Shown: positions 8,646 through 20,960, numbered from the stretch's first letter. The stretch: 64,000 bases of DNA from Isoetes taiwanensis (GCA_021234155.1 JAJEKV010000003.1:29805166-29869165); one strand, 5' to 3'. The notes: generated from the letters alone by a model not told the origin. Numbers and translations: made by a program.

Positions 8646-10709
8646 CCTTATGTCACGCAGACTGCCCAGCTGGCCATGGCCGACCTCGACTGGGATGATC
8701 TCGAATCAACACAACCTGTCGAGGAGGAAGCTCCCGATTACATTCACGGTGCGTCTCATATCCTTGCAGCTATAGAAACCAGCAATGCTGAAAGTCAGCC
8801 TGCTGTTATTTCTACCATAGGCCAAATAGACAGGAAGCCTTTTGTAATTCTTATGGATGCGGGCAGTACACATAATTTTGCTTCTCCTAGGATGGCCCAT
8901 GTCTTACGTCTAGAAACATTGAGGTCCCGACCGAGACCTGTCACTCTAGCCAGTGGTAAAGTCAGACATACCCATGGCCGCCGCATCAATCTCAACATGC
9001 AACTCCCAGGTGCACCGGTTGCTTTGGGTGCTGAATTGATGGATATTGGCAAATATGACCTCATTGTTGGTATGGAATTCCTGGCATCCGCAAAAGCGAA
9101 CATAGACTGCGAGAAGAGAGAAGTTACCTTCAATGCAGCTAATGGAGCTCGCGTAACTGTTAAAGGTGAACCTTTCAACCCTATCCTGCAGTCTATGTCC
9201 ATCAGGCAGTTAGATAAAGCTATACACAAGGAAAAGCTCCTTTACATCGTTATGCTTGCTTCCATCGAGACGGATGCTAAGCAAAAACAAGTAATTGACG
9301 CCCTCCCAGAGGGGATTGCTAATCTTCTCCGCGAATTTGGTGATCTTTTTCCGGATGAGATTCAGAAGCTTCATCCTTTTAGAGGGGTGGAATGTGAAAT
9401 AGCTTTAGAACCAGGTACCAAGCCTACCAGTAAGGCTTCGTACCGTATGAGTCCTCCAGAATTGGCAGAACTTAAGAAGCAACTTCAAGAGCTATTAAAC
9501 CTAGGTTTCATCCGACCTAGTGTTTCACCTTTTGGCGCTCCTATTCTCTTCGTTAAGAAAAAGGACGGCTCGCTGAGGATGTGTATTGATTACCGGCAAC
9601 TCAACAAGCATACCATCAAGAATCGCTATGCTTTGCCTAGGGCAGATGACCTAATGGATCAGTTACAAGGGGCTAAGTATTTCTCAAAGATTGATCTACG
9701 CTCCGGATACCATCAGATAAGGATCAAGGAGGAGGACATTTATAAATCCGCTTTTCGCACTAGGTATGGGCATTATGAATTTACAGTTATGCCTTTTGGA
9801 TTAACTAATGCCCCAGCAACGTTCATGCGACTAATGAATGATGTCTTCCGACAATACTTGGATGATTTTGTTGTTATCTTCTTCGACGACATCCTCATCT
9901 ACAGTAAGACCCTTGAGGAGCATGAGAAACATCTTAGATTGGCCCTACAAAAGCTGAGACGTCATCAACTCTATGCCAAGTTCTCTAAGTGCAAGTTCGC
10001 CACTCCGAAGGTTGATTATTTAGGCCATATCATTTCCGCAGAGGGAATTGCTACAGACCCCGCAAAGATAGAGGCCGTAAGGGAATGGCCTATTCCAGGG
10101 AATGTTTCCGAAGTCCGGAGTTTCTTGGGATTAGCAGGCTACTATCGAAAATTTGTAAAGGATTTCGCGAAGATTGCAGCTCCTCTTACAAATTGGATGG
10201 ACCACTGGAAGACGAAAGTTCAGCAGAGTTTCCAGCAGCTTAAGGATGCCCTAACATCAGCACCAGTTCTCACATTACCCGATCCTGAACAGGATAAGCT
10301 AGTGGCGACAGATGCCAGTAAAATTGCCACTGGTGGGGTCCTAATGCAGGAGGGGAGAGTAATTGCCTACGACTCAAAGAAGATGAATGAGACAGAGCAG
10401 CGATATCCCACCCATGATCAGGAACTGTTGGCCGTGGTCCGTGCCCTGCGGATATGGAGACACTACCTTCTTGGAAGAAGATTCCAGTTGGATACGGATC
10501 ACCAAAGTCTCCGTTATTTATCTACCCAGCCGAATCTCAACCTCCGTCAAAGGAGATGGATGGAATTTCTCGAGGAGTATGATTTTGAGATTATGTATAA
10601 GCCTGGCAAGCACAATGTAGTTGCGGATGCTTTATCACGCCATCCCTTGGTGACCGAACCCATTGTAATGCCATTTCTACACTCACCAGTGAGTTTGGGA
10701 AACAGATAG
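8646..10709 (+). CDS. pol: pol part 1: aspartic protease, reverse transcriptase, RNase H
   Basis: This long open frame continues the gag frame after the stop in the zinc knuckle; the ATG at 8676 is only the first Met and is unlikely to be the natural start. The protease motif is [11 protein letters not shown] (Asp at 8856), with DAGS where DSGS or DTGA is usual, followed by DLIVGMEFL. The reverse transcriptase has [14 protein letters not shown]-like, [29 protein letters not shown] and the catalytic [11 protein letters not shown] (Asp pair at 9885-9890). The RNase H domain has [43 protein letters not shown] and [10 protein letters not shown]. The frame ends at a TAG that follows a shift near 10700, where the integrase continues in another frame. 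Confidence 0.95.
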   Translation, partial: PYVTQTAQLAMADLDWDDLESTQPVEEEAPDYIHGASHILAAIETSNAESQPAVISTIGQIDRKPFVILMDAGSTHNFASPRMAHVLRLETLRSRPRPVTLASGKVRHTHGRRINLNMQLPGAPVALGAELMDIGKYDLIVGMEFLASAKANIDCEKREVTFNAANGARVTVKGEPFNPILQSMSIRQLDKAIHKEKLLYIVMLASIETDAKQKQVIDALPEGIANLLREFGDLFPDEIQKLHPFRGVECEIALEPGTKPTSKASYRMSPPELAELKKQLQELLNLGFIRPSVSPFGAPILFVKKKDGSLRMCIDYRQLNKHTIKNRYALPRADDLMDQLQGAKYFSKIDLRSGYHQIRIKEEDIYKSAFRTRYGHYEFTVMPFGLTNAPATFMRLMNDVFRQYLDDFVVIFFDDILIYSKTLEEHEKHLRLALQKLRRHQLYAKFSKCKFATPKVDYLGHIISAEGIATDPAKIEAVREWPIPGNVSEVRSFLGLAGYYRKFVKDFAKIAAPLTNWMDHWKTKVQQSFQQLKDALTSAPVLTLPDPEQDKLVATDASKIATGGVLMQEGRVIAYDSKKMNETEQRYPTHDQELLAVVRALRIWRHYLLGRRFQLDTDHQSLRYLSTQPNLNLRQRRWMEFLEEYDFEIMYKPGKHNVVADALSRHPLVTEPIVMPFLHSPVSLGNR

Positions 10710-10717
10710 AGCAGACC

Positions 10718-12239
10718 TTGGCAACAGATCCAGATTTTTGTGACATTTGGGACAGTTTGGCTAAGGAAGCTCGCACGGATGCAGAACGCGAAGCTTTTCG
10801 TGCATATAAGAAGGAGGGCAACTTATTATATCACAAGGATAAGTTGTGTGTCTTAGAGACTTCAGGAGTACGGAAGCTCATTCTTCATGACACACACAAC
10901 AACCCTATAGCTGGACATGCAGGTTTTATGAAAACCTACTTTAAAATTCGCTCCAGTTATTTCTGGCCTTCTATGAAAAAGGACATAGCCAAATACATTA
11001 GGCAGTGTCAGGTATGCCAGCAAACAAAAGCGGAGCAGTTAAGGATTCCAGGCGAATTGCAACCTCTGGATGTGCCAAACGCCAAACGGGAAGTGATAAC
11101 CATGGACTTCATTGTGGGCCTTCCAAGAACTCTCCGGGGATATGATGCCCTAATGGTTGTGGTCGACAAATTGTCGAAAATGGCTCATTTCTTGCCATGT
11201 CGAACCACGGATACAGCCTTTGATACTGCTCTGCTATTTGCCAAGGAGATCTTCAGATTACACAGAATGCCACGGTAATTGTGTCGGATAGGGACCCCAA
11301 ATTTGTAAGTGCATTCTGGAAAGATTTCTTTGCCACCATCCAGACCAAGCTTGCTATGAGTACAGCGTATCATCCTCAAACAGATGGTCAGACAGAACGT
11401 ACCAATCGTATTATAGAAGATATGCTGAGAAGTTATGTGTGGAGTAAGCAATCGCAGTGGGCTGACTATATTTATCTGGTCGAGTTTGCTTATCACAGCA
11501 TGAAGCAGGAATCCTCCAGGATGTCCCCCTTTATGATAAATTATGGTTATCAATGCCTTACCCCAGATACATGGCATAACCCGTTTCTCAACAACTCCTC
11601 TTAGAGATGCAAGCGCTGGTCGAAGAAGTTCGTGATTATTTACTAGCGGCACGCAGTCGTCAGAAGAGTGTGGCCGACAAACACAGAACCCCACGCATTT
11701 TCCAGATCGGCGAATCAGTTTGGCTGAAGATTAAGGTAAAACAAGCCAAGCTTAAGATTGGTAACTGTAAGAAGTTGGCACCCAGGTGGGCTGGACCGTT
11801 CAAAATTATTGACCGTGTTGGAGAGCAGGCATATCGCTTGGATTTGCCGCCCCGATTAAAGATCCACAAGGTCTTTCATGTGAGTCTTCTGAAGCAACAC
11901 ACCCCTGATCCAGAGGAGGTTTTGGAGACCCCAACCCTCCTAGAAATGACGGAGGAGCAACTCGAGATAGTCCCTGAAGCTCTTCTTGATCGGGCTTACA
12001 AACAAACCAGAAGGACTCAAATGTTGCAATACTTGGTTAAGTGGAAACACTTACCAGTTGAGGATGCTACGTGGGTGATGAAGATAGACCTTGACAAGCA
12101 TTATCCGGATTTCATGCGTGAATCTCAAGGCCGCACCATCAACGATGTTATCAACCCCGCAGTCAACGGTAAGCTTAGAAACCTAAGTACCAAGGCTGGC
12201 GCCTTAGAGGGGAGATGCATCGTAAATAATAACAAGTAA
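10718..12239 (+). pseudogene. pol part 2: integrase with GPY motif and chromodomain, frameshifted
   Basis: Three frames make up one integrase. Residues from 10718 contain the HHCC zinc-binding region (HDTHNN.. GHAGFMKTY .. CQVCQQTK) and the first catalytic Asp (ITMDFIVGLP). After a shift near 11277 the frame gives VSDRDPKF (second Asp) and AYHPQTDGQTERTNRIIEDML (catalytic Glu region). After a second shift near 11603 come KLAPRWAGPFKII (GPY/F region) and KVFHVSLLKQHTPD. A carboxy-terminal chromodomain (about 11980-12112) follows, with YLVKWKHLPVEDATWV. Chromodomains of this group recognise methylated histone H3 tails and direct integration to heterochromatin. Its presence together with an H3 ORF is notable. 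The shifts make this copy inactive. Confidence 0.92.
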
Positions 12240-12790
12240 CCGAGGATGAGATCACCTTGTGTTCTCTAGGATGTGGTCTGATATTTATAGCAATCGGACC
12301 GCAACTTGTTGCAACAGCATATAGTTGATAGACCGTTTCCTCTCAGCTACAATGGGAACTTGACCAATCCCTATGCTGCAAGGAACCGCAAACCATAGAC
12401 ATGATAGGTTCCCTGATAGATAGTATGTTCTTTAAATTATTATAAGGGGGTGGTCCCTTCAACCACAATTTCATCATATGTACTGATACGCTGACATGTG
12501 CAGGCCAGTAAGCAGTACGTGCCCTGCCCATGCTAGAGGGTTACTGATGACCCGAACTCTTCAGTTTTGTTTTGCCTACATGTTTTGTTTTTTCGTTCCA
12601 CTGATGTTGGTATTGCTTTTCGGTCCTTAAAACTGTTTGATTATGATAATCGTGTTGAATGCACCACGGTGCTTGAAATGTTTTGCAAACTTTACAGTTT
12701 GAATATATGTATTACTTTCGGAAACATAACGGCTTACCTTCCTTCATAATGTATTTCTTTCTAACCCCAATGCTGAGGACAACATTGATT
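12240..12790 (+). other. Gypsy 3' non-coding region
   Basis: About 550 bp lie between the integrase stop and the polypurine tract. Only short open frames without motifs are present, so this is ordinary 3' untranslated sequence of the element. Confidence 0.6.
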
Positions 12791-12805
12791 CTAAGGAGGG
12801 GAGAA
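12791..12805 (+). promoter_or_regulatory. Polypurine tract
   Basis: CTAAGGAGGGGAGAA directly precedes the TGTGACG start of the 3' LTR and is the primer site for plus-strand synthesis. A very similar tract is seen on the minus strand at about 54.47 kb in a relic element. Confidence 0.9.
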
Positions 12806-14349
12806 TGTGACGTTCCAAGTATTTATACGGTATACGTATAAATATATGGGACACGTCACACGGTATAAGGCACACCACCTGGGGGATGATAACCTAGGGG
12901 GTTGGCCACAATGGACTTAATTAGCTATGTTAACCAAATTATTAAGGATAATTATCACATGTCAAGTCAAACCATAGTAGGAAGGCGCCATTTGGCTTCA
13001 CCCGGGTGGCCAGCATGAGGGTTGCTAAACTGGGCCACCAAAGGGCAGCGCCATCCTAGGATCATGCCAATTTCGACCCAGCAAAACGCCAGGAGCAGCT
13101 GAGTGCTCAGGAAATCGTTGCTACTCGCCCCCAGATCGCCAAACACCCTTTCACTGTTGCTATTACCCCGGTACAGCCATGGAAGCACCCCTTGACAACG
13201 GGTCCACTGGTTAGTGGTAGTTAAATTGCGTTTTGTAGAATAACACTCTAGGATTCTTTTCTGGATAATTAGGAATACTTTTCAATTATGAATGATGCTC
13301 TGTTATGGGATGGTTGATGTCTCTATGAGTCGGTTTAGTCGTTCCAGTAAACAGGGATTAAAAGGGGGGGTAGAGGCCTCTGAGCTTGAGTTTAGAATGC
13401 TCCTAGTGCTTCCTTTAACACCCTAGTAGATTCGGCCTGTGCGCAAGAGCCCACCGGGTCATAGACGCTATGGTCTGGCTTAGCACCAGATAAGGGACAC
13501 AGTGGTGAAGTAGGGGGTGGGGTCTTGCACGAGCATAAAAGGCTCCTGAGACCCATACAGTGGGCTAGGCCTGATAGCCGGTCACGTGGAGGGCCGGGTA
13601 TGGGTCTGACACTCCCTGGGTGTAGTGGTGTGACCCGTATGCCCGTATGGGGCACCATGCACTTTGAGTAGAATTAGGGTGAGTAAGTCGGGTACGGATG
13701 CGGGGGTCGCTGATGCGGCACGTATTCTCTAGCTCACCCACGACACCACTGTGATCCTGGAAGGGGACGCCTCCCCGACCTGCCTCATCGGACCAGGTGT
13801 CATGAACCTGGAGTAGACTCAAAGGGTGATCCCTGGAGTCTGCGTCTCCGGAAGGCTATAGCGAAGCCATAGCGTGAATCGACCCATCTGCAAAGTGTGC
13901 ACAGGAGGGGCGGATGGAGTGGACAACCCTAGCCGATGTTCTATGCCAGCCAACGCCATGCCAAGATTCGGTCTGCCGAACTCCTGAGACCCAGCCGTCA
14001 GTCGCTCCCCCACTATAGTCTGAGCCGGGGTAGAACCTGAGGTTTGGGCGTTTTCTTAGTTCTAGATGCATATTCTTTGCCGTTGGTATTCAGATGGATG
14101 CGCCACCCTTCGTGGTGGTTATTTATATGTGAATTATGCTGTGTGCTAACCCTTGTATTCATGCTTCTACGACGTAGGCGCCCATCGAAGGCGTGGGCCG
14201 AATGACCCCTTCGTGTCCTTCTTTCGGCACCATAACATGGGTGTCCGGAATAGACGGAGGGCCCTGCTCGTGGCGAGATGGACGCCATGGGAGGGGAAAG
14301 TCCCCGTATGTATACGACTGGGGGTCGTATATATTCAGGGAGCGTCACA
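12806..14349 (+). repeat. 3' LTR of the H3-carrying gypsy element
   Basis: This is the second LTR, starting TGTGACGTTCC and ending GAGCGTCACA, colinear with 1384-2948. It lacks two short blocks present in the 5' LTR and has its own insertion near 13168-13180 and a CCCGTATG duplication near 13640. Confidence 0.95.
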
Positions 14350-14354
14350 AAAAT
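14350..14354. repeat. Target-site duplication, right (AAAAT)
   Basis: This is an exact copy of 1379-1383. LINE-A coding sequence resumes directly after it. Confidence 0.95.
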
Positions 14355-16453
14355 GGGAAAGGGAACACTTGCAAAAACTTCTAGATGATATTGCAGTGGA
14401 TCCAAAATGTTTTTGGACAAACTGCAACATCCCATTGAATTGGGAGAGATCGCACAGGAAAGTCTGCTTGAATGGATAAGAGAATTATACACTGTTGCTA
14501 ATAGCAATGAAATGCAAATTGGTACTGCCTATACTACACTCTTTGATAAGAGTGATGTTACATATGCTTTACAAAGGATGCAAAATGGGAAGTCCTTAGA
14601 CCTAAATGGGTACTGTGCTGAGCTGCTTAAATGGGGAGGTGATCTTTTAAATGATAAGTTGGTTGATATTTGTAACTTGGCTTTCCATTATGGCTTTCCA
14701 CAGGAATGGTATTTAAGCAAGGTGGTTCCTATTCATAAGTCCGGTGATAAAAACCAGGCAAGAAATTATCGGACAATTTTGGTTAGCAATGTATTTGCAA
14801 AACTCTTTGCAACTATGCTTGAGAGAAAGCTCTCTAATTGGGCTGATGAGAAGAACGAGCGCGCTTATGGACAAGCAGGTTTTCGCCATGACCATTCCAC
14901 TGTTGATCATTTAGTCACTTTACGGGTGACTAATGAAAGTGCAAAGGGTGCTAGACATAATCAGTTTATGGCCTTCATTGATCTAGCAAAAGCTTTTGAT
15001 AGAGTTGATCGAGGTGACTTGCAGAATAGAGAGCTGCTACAAGTTCCTCCAGAGCTCCAACAAGCAGTTGCGCGTCTATACCAACAGGTACTCATTGAAC
15101 TTTCATTTCCATTTAAAAACACTGAACAGGTCCAGAGCACGATTGGGGTGAAATAGGGGTGCCCTTGTTCTCCCACTCTCTTTGGACTTTATATTGATGA
15201 ACTAGAGGGGTGCTTGCACGTATGGGAGGAGTTGGAGTCAATGTTGGTAGATATCTCATACAAGTTTTACTTTTTGCGGATGATATAGTTTTGATTTCTA
15301 GAACTGCTGCTGGTCTCCAACATCATTTAGATACTCTTCAGGAATTTTGCGATAAAAAAGGTATGGCTATCAATGTTGCAAAATCTAAAGTCATGATAGT
15401 TGGCACAAAAAAAAATTTCGATTCACCATTGGGGAATGTGAGTTAGAAACAGTGCATAGTTATAAATACCTTGGAATAGAGGTAGCAAGTAATTATTTAT
15501 GGAAGCTGGCAGCTGAAAACCGCGCTTCTGGTGGGCTTAGAACCCTTTATGGTATGTTCCATACTTGTCGTGTGAATAACTTGTGGCATTGGAAACTCAG
15601 GAGATTACTTTATGACACTCAAGTTAAGGCAGTCGTTTTATATGGTCATCCCAGCTTGGGCCCCCGGACTTGATCGGCAAAAGCTGGGATAAGATTGAAA
15701 AGGTGCGTAAACGATTTCTCATGGAAGAGCTTGGAACTAAAATGCAACTCCATACTTGCATTATGCTTATGAAACTGGATTGATACCCCTTGAAACTGAA
15801 GCTTTATGCCGTACTATTACATATGTAAATCGGGTGAAATTGCTCCCTTGGATCGTCTCCCTTTCCGGGCTATCACAAAGAATCCAAAGTACGAGGATGG
15901 TTCTTCCAAGTGATTCAATGGGCGTAAAAAGTGGGGTGTAGATGATTCTCGGCGCTGATCAAACCAAACTAAAAAGAGGTACGCATGCAAATACTTCCAA
16001 GAGTCTTGGGCAAAATGTGGGATCCAAATGATATTCTTTGTGAAAAACTTTTATAGAGATGATATTAATAGTATGGCTGCATATGGAGAACAATCTTACT
16101 TGCTATCTAATATTAGCAGGAAAAATAGAATCTTGATTTCTCAGCTACGAACTTCCTCTCATCATCAGAACATTGAGACAGGAAGGTGGTATGAAACTCC
16201 TCGACATACAAGGTACTGCCCAAGCTGTCTTGACCCTAAAATTGAGTCAGAGGTACATACTTTTTTGGAGTGTCCTGCCTATGAACATATAAGAAGTAAG
16301 TATAACATTTCAGGATTCACATTGTCAGAGCTTTTTAATACGCCTCCAAATCTCCTTAGTTCATATCTCAAGGATGTTTGGAAGGAACGAGCTGACATAA
16401 TGGAGTTGTTTGTTAATATGGAAATACTTGAAGCTATAGGTGCCTTTGTTTAA
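14355..16453 (+). pseudogene. LINE-A, 3' part: reverse transcriptase and zf-RVT, broken
   Basis: This continues the ORF2 cut at 1383. The RT is spread over several frames: KSLDLNGYCAELLKWGG, ARNYRTILVSNVFAKLF, QAGFRHDHSTVDHLVTLR, FIDLAKAFDRVD, then an in-frame TAG at 15154 in IGVK-stop-GCPCSPTLFG where Gln is expected. After a shift near 15205 come LLFADDIVLIS (catalytic Asp pair) and SKVMIVG. After further shifts the carboxy end (16028-16453) shows HHQNIETGRW and a zinc-finger-like CPSCLDPKIESEVHTFLECPAYEHI. It is homologous along its whole length to LINE-B, which is intact here, and is clearly older. Confidence 0.9.
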
Positions 16454-16556
16454 GCGCCTTGTGGACTATATATCTTTTGTAATATTTTCGCCATATGGAC
16501 CTGAGGGTCTTAAATGGCATGATTAATATATTATTATTATTATTATATTAGAGATA
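16454..16556 (+). repeat. LINE-A 3' end and (TTA)n tail
   Basis: The 3' untranslated region ends with CCTGAGGGTCTTAAATGGC followed by a short TTA/ATT repeat. LINE-B ends with the closely similar CCTGGGGGCCTAAATGGCTTGAT and a different, 5-bp tail repeat. Confidence 0.75.
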
Positions 16557-18450
16557 ATTATTAGTTATTAATTAGCTAAAATAGCAAAATTAGCTTAACT
16601 AAGGGTACATTCGCACCCGCAGTTAAGTTAAGTTAAAATATAGTTTTTAACTAAATTTACATTCACATCACTAGTTAAGTTAGCATACAGTTAAGATATA
16701 GTTAAGAATTTAATTAACTTTTTTAACCAAAAACACTAACTAAACTTGTCTTCGCAGTTTGTTCCCCATAATTTTGTGCTGCCAAGCAAGACAGAGACTG
16801 GATTTGAAATCGCCCAATCAAAATTTGTTCTGTTAAATCACAGAAACCCAGCCAGAGTTTGTTCTGAGAAAGCACAAATCCCAGAGTTTCAACTTTCTAC
16901 ATACCTCACAATCCCCCTTTTGGATCTGGCACCGGAATTCGTGCAGTGGGAAGAAATGGAGATGGAGGGCTCCATCGGATCGTCCAGCTATGGCGGATCT
17001 GTCAATCTGTTGCAATTAGAAGGATTGGATAATGGAACCCAGAAGTTCACAATCTTCCATTTGTCGATTTTGTGAACCAAATCCACCAAGAGAAAACCCA
17101 CCAGCAATTAACAGTAGCCCGGGCTCTTGTGTTGCTCCAATGGCATTTTCAGTTATCTCAGAGCGAGGAAGGAGCTCCAACGAAGTAACCCATTTTCAGA
17201 AGAGGCTTGGTAAGCCATTTGAATGCAGTCATGGTTTATCTGCCAGAAGTGGAATACCCTGGCTTTAGAAGGGCTTCTAGCTATGGTCGAACATGCAAAT
17301 AGCCAGGGATTGCTTGCAGAGCAAGAAAGCCACCGTGAGAGATCTCCAAGATTGGACGGAATCATGTCGACCACCTATTTGGGCCGCTCTTGGATCCGCC
17401 ACATCACCTCAAAATTTCAGGCGAAATCTCAAGCAACACCTCCTCAAATGTTCTACAATAGCGCAAACTAAAAAAACATTCCTCATAGAGCCCATTCCGG
17501 CTTCCTTATCTCCATACTCTAGAAACGACAACATGAATATGAATGAAAGTTTGTGCCTAGGGTATAGTGAGCTTCATAATACAGCAACATGCAGATCTGG
17601 TGAAGCATCCACCAAAATGTGCGACATGAAAATTCAAGAGAAAACAATCCGTATGAACCCTTTTTAGCATAGCACAATCCCGGATTCGGCATAACACATC
17701 TGCTTCATGCATAGTTGGCATAGAACGGCGTTCTATGCCATTAGAACGGCAGAACGCCGTATTGAGACATCAGCCGTGCTCCTGTGCCGTGCTCCTGTGC
17801 CGTGACGGTGGAATTTGGGGCACGATTTCACAAAAGATGTGATTGGGGCTTCAATCTACATTGAAGACATTGACACAGAATTGGGGTTTGGTCTTGGAGT
17901 GTCCGGATTCAGCTTGGCTGGTCCGCTGGCTCTTTGTGATGCCGGATCCATGAATTTAGGCCATCGTTTATGTTGGATTTGAGGTTTGAAATTGAGGGAT
18001 GAGCTCAGAGCATGGCTATGGTGGCAGATTGCTAGAACAGAGCTCTCTGGAATGCAGATGTCCTCAATCCCATGCAGGAAGTATTATCCCATGCAGATGT
18101 TCCTGGGTTATCCAATTCGAAATCTCTACTTAAAACTGGAGTTGACGTCTCAAATGGATAGTAACCGGTAATATTCCTGGAACCGAAGAAACCCAAATGA
18201 AAAAATAAGACTAATTCAACCGAAGAAACACACATTGTTCGAATTAAAGATAGCAGGATTGAAACACGAATTTGTCGGAATAAAATAAAATAAAATAAAT
18301 ACTCACGGAACTTTGTTTATAGAAGAACAAAATTCAATTCTGTTGGTTGTGCATAGAATTGAATTGCTAAATCTTTGTAGAGCAATATATATTGAAGGAA
18401 CATGGATCTAGCCCGGGGGGGGGAGGGGGGAGGGGGGAGGATGAGGAGCC
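16557..18450. other. Gene-poor stretch with short palindromes
   Basis: 16560-16750 is rich in TTAAGTTA/AGTTAAG phrases. Small open frames from 16746 to 17667 have no recognisable motif. Notable are a 23-bp palindrome at 17717-17739 and an adjacent duplicated GTGCTCCTGTGCC. A G-run interrupted by A lies at 18413-18438. Confidence 0.4.
17717..17739. repeat. Perfect 11-bp inverted repeat with 1-nt centre
   Basis: GGCATAGAACG and CGTTCTATGCC flank a single G. The region just downstream repeats AGAACGGC and AACGCCGT, so several overlapping hairpins are possible. Its role is unknown. Confidence 0.7.
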
Positions 18451-18456
18451 TTCCCA

Positions 18457-18662
18457 AATGAGATCCAGCTTATTGCCGATGAAGATATTCAAGGATTGCT
18501 TGCAGAGGAAGATCACACGTGTGGAAGTAAAGAATTTTCCTTTTCTAAATTTAGGAAAACCAAAAATAATGTACATGTCAAGCTATGGGCTCTTCTCAGC
18601 CTAGAAATATTAGACATCCATTTTTTAAGAACAAAATAGACTGCTTTATATAGGTAGTGATA
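18457..18662 (+). repeat. Dispersed repeat, copy 1
   Basis: This is similar to 19350-19527, including ATGAGATC.AGCTTATTGCC, GTCAAGCT.TGGGCT and the shared end AGACTGCTTTATATAGG. Copy 1 has about 25 bp more in the middle. It may be a fragment of an unclassified mobile element. Confidence 0.7.
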
Positions 18663-19349
18663 AGGGCATTTTGAAAATTTCAAAAAAAACAAAGGGCTTT
18701 TTGAGAATTAACTCAACAATTAAGGTTACTTTGGTAAATTTCCTATAATAATCTTATTTTCTTTGTTGATTTTATCGAAATGAACCTGATATTCAAACAT
18801 TACAATTGATTTGATTGACCCAGATCAAAAAATATTATACCTTAGAGATGTCAAATAGGTCAGAAGGATTGCAGTTTTGGGGCCACGTTGTTATTAGGCC
18901 ATAGCCCATGAATGGAAAAATCTGCAATGGTTTTTTCGGTGGATGGATGGCAGCAGACGCTCCTCGTGTCGCAGTAAGATCCTGCCCACTAACAAAAGAT
19001 TCTAGTCAATCAGAAAAAATAAAAGGCAACAAGAACAAGCACTCATATCCAAGGCACCTAAAGTACGAGGTAGAAAAAATCGATTCCTGAGATAGGCCCA
19101 TGGCCTGCGCGACTAGACACAAGAATAACCATCTCTAAGCCACCTTTTCTAGCGCAAATTTCGTGCCCATTTTTTGTAGTACAAAAGAAACCGAATGCTC
19201 TAGCTTTAATCAAAAGTAGCCACAATCAGCGCCTTGCTGCAGCGGCAATGCTCTTTTGTGCACGCAAAGTGGCCATTCCGTCCATAGCTATAACACCTTC
19301 ATTTTGTAAGCGTTGCAACTGCTGCACTGAACATCTTGTGAGAAAATAC

Positions 19350-19527
19350 AAATGAGATCTAGCTTATTGCCGATGAAGAAATTCAAGGATTGCTTGTAGT
19401 GCTTTTTCTGAATTTAGAAAAACCGAAAATAATGTACCTGTCAAGCTGTGGGCTTTTCTCAGCCCAGAAATATTAGACATCCACTTTTGAAGAGCAAAAT
19501 AGACTGCTTTATATAGGTAGTGATAGT
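19350..19527 (+). repeat. Dispersed repeat, copy 2
   Basis: This is the second copy of the 18457-18662 repeat in the same orientation, about 890 bp downstream. The copy has an internal deletion near 19400 and is followed by short GTGATA repeats. Confidence 0.7.
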
Positions 19528-20400
19528 GATAGTGAGTGATGTAAAGGATCACTCAAAAATCTCCTCATGAAATGGAACTATGTTTACACATTAAGAATCA
19601 CTCAATACTTATTTTGGATCAAGATTGAATGTTCAAAACTGACTCTTTTTTTTTTTTCACTTCATTCAATGGTTTAGATTAGGAATAATTCTGTTTGGTC
19701 CATTATTGAAGATTCTATTCATTTTACCATGGACAATGGTTCATTATTGGGGATCCTCCCCTAGCTGCCAAACCTACATGCTATTTTAATATGAATAATT
19801 AGTAAATTTTTTTAGCAGGCTTGCCTAACCTCTCCTACAACAATTCTTGCAATTCTAGCATGTCCACGTGATCTGACACCTCATATAAAACTGAGAAGCA
19901 TCGTTGGATTCGTAATTTCTTAATCTAACGGACATGAAAATTAGAAATGTTTGAAAAAATAGATGCCCGATGCTTCGATCATACTGCCTCCGTTTCAACA
20001 TAGTGTTGCGATTCTTGCATAGAGTTAGTTTCCTATTTGGCCTCAGACTCTGTTGTAGTTTCGAAGCTGGATAATCATTCTATTTAAGCAGGTGCATGGT
20101 GCACCATGTCAAAATTAAGGGATGGGTATAGTTTTCGTCAGATCCTGCAAAAGCATGTTGTTTCAAGCCCTAGAGTTGGCCATATTCTTGAAGGATGGAT
20201 CCAAAATAACGGCAGTGGGATCTAGCTATGGAGGAAATGGATTTTCAATTGCAGAAGGAAACTTTCTAGTGTTCCATTGGGTCCTACCTGGAGATTCCAC
20301 CCTCTTGTGTTATAACTACGAAATACACGCTTTCAGGTATATCATCATATTTATAAATTCATCTAGTTAAAAAAATCTAAGATTTGATGTGTATCTATAT
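19528..20400. other. Non-coding stretch
   Basis: Nothing is clearly recognised. An open frame at 20122-20370 (82 codons) has an initiating Met and GSSYGGNGF but no family match I can name. Confidence 0.35.
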
Positions 20401-20401
20401 G

Positions 20402-20960
20402 TTTTTTTTTTTTTTTTTTTTTTGAAGGACGAAAAGCAAGTTGATTAATCATAGATAAACATTACAAGATGTATCTAGTTTGCAAGCATAAGACAACGCT
20501 CCCGAAGCACGAGCATGAAGCATTATGTACTAACTCCAGCATAGGAGACTAATGATAAGAATTGAATCCAAATATGGTCTCTCACTTCCCTGAGGGAGGA
20601 AGATTCATAAGCCATCAATATCTTAGCCTGGGCTACAACAATGATACTACGAATGGGTGAGTAAATGCCTTGAAAAATGAGCAACCTATGACACTCCCAA
20701 ATTGACCACAATAACCAACTAGACCCGAGATGAAATGCCTTCCCTTTATCTGGGGCCCATGCACCTAGGTAGGATGCTAAGAATAGATTGGCAATCTAGT
20801 GTACTATCAAATAATGTTTGAAGCCAGGACCATGCTAGTTGAACTTCTGGACAAGACAAGAGGTAGTGGCAAAACGAAACGAATTTCACGCATGAACCTG
20901 ACTAATTCAAGCATATGAATACTTGTAGAAGACATGAGGTTCTTGGCATAGTAGTACAGA
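20402..20960 (-). mobile_element. 5'-truncated L1-type LINE, 3' end only
   Basis: On the minus strand a 22-nt poly(A) (T-run 20402-20423) follows CTTTTCGTCCTTC. Upstream of it the translation reads SSWLLWSIWECHRLLIFQG and IIVVAQAKILMA. This is the Trp-rich carboxy end typical of plant L1-type LINE ORF2 or RNase H regions. The poly(A) tail and truncation are standard for target-primed reverse transcription. The upper boundary is approximate. Confidence 0.7.

Larger units (their letters stand above)
1384..14349 (+). mobile_element. Complete Ty3/gypsy chromovirus carrying a histone H3 ORF
   Basis: This 12,966-bp LTR retrotransposon has two LTRs (1565 and 1544 bp), an initiator-Met-type primer-binding site, a polypurine tract, a 5-bp target duplication, and the domain order gag, protease, RT, RNase H, integrase, chromodomain. 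The domain order and terminal chromodomain place it among plant chromoviruses. Between leader and gag it has about 4.5 kb of additional sense-strand sequence with an H3-fold ORF and two more coding remnants, which is not standard for the group. The LTRs differ by a modest number of substitutions plus several indels of 2-30 bp, so the insertion is fairly young. Even so, gag and integrase contain stops and frameshifts, so this copy may have been mobilised in trans or decayed after insertion. It sits inside LINE-A. Confidence 0.95.
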
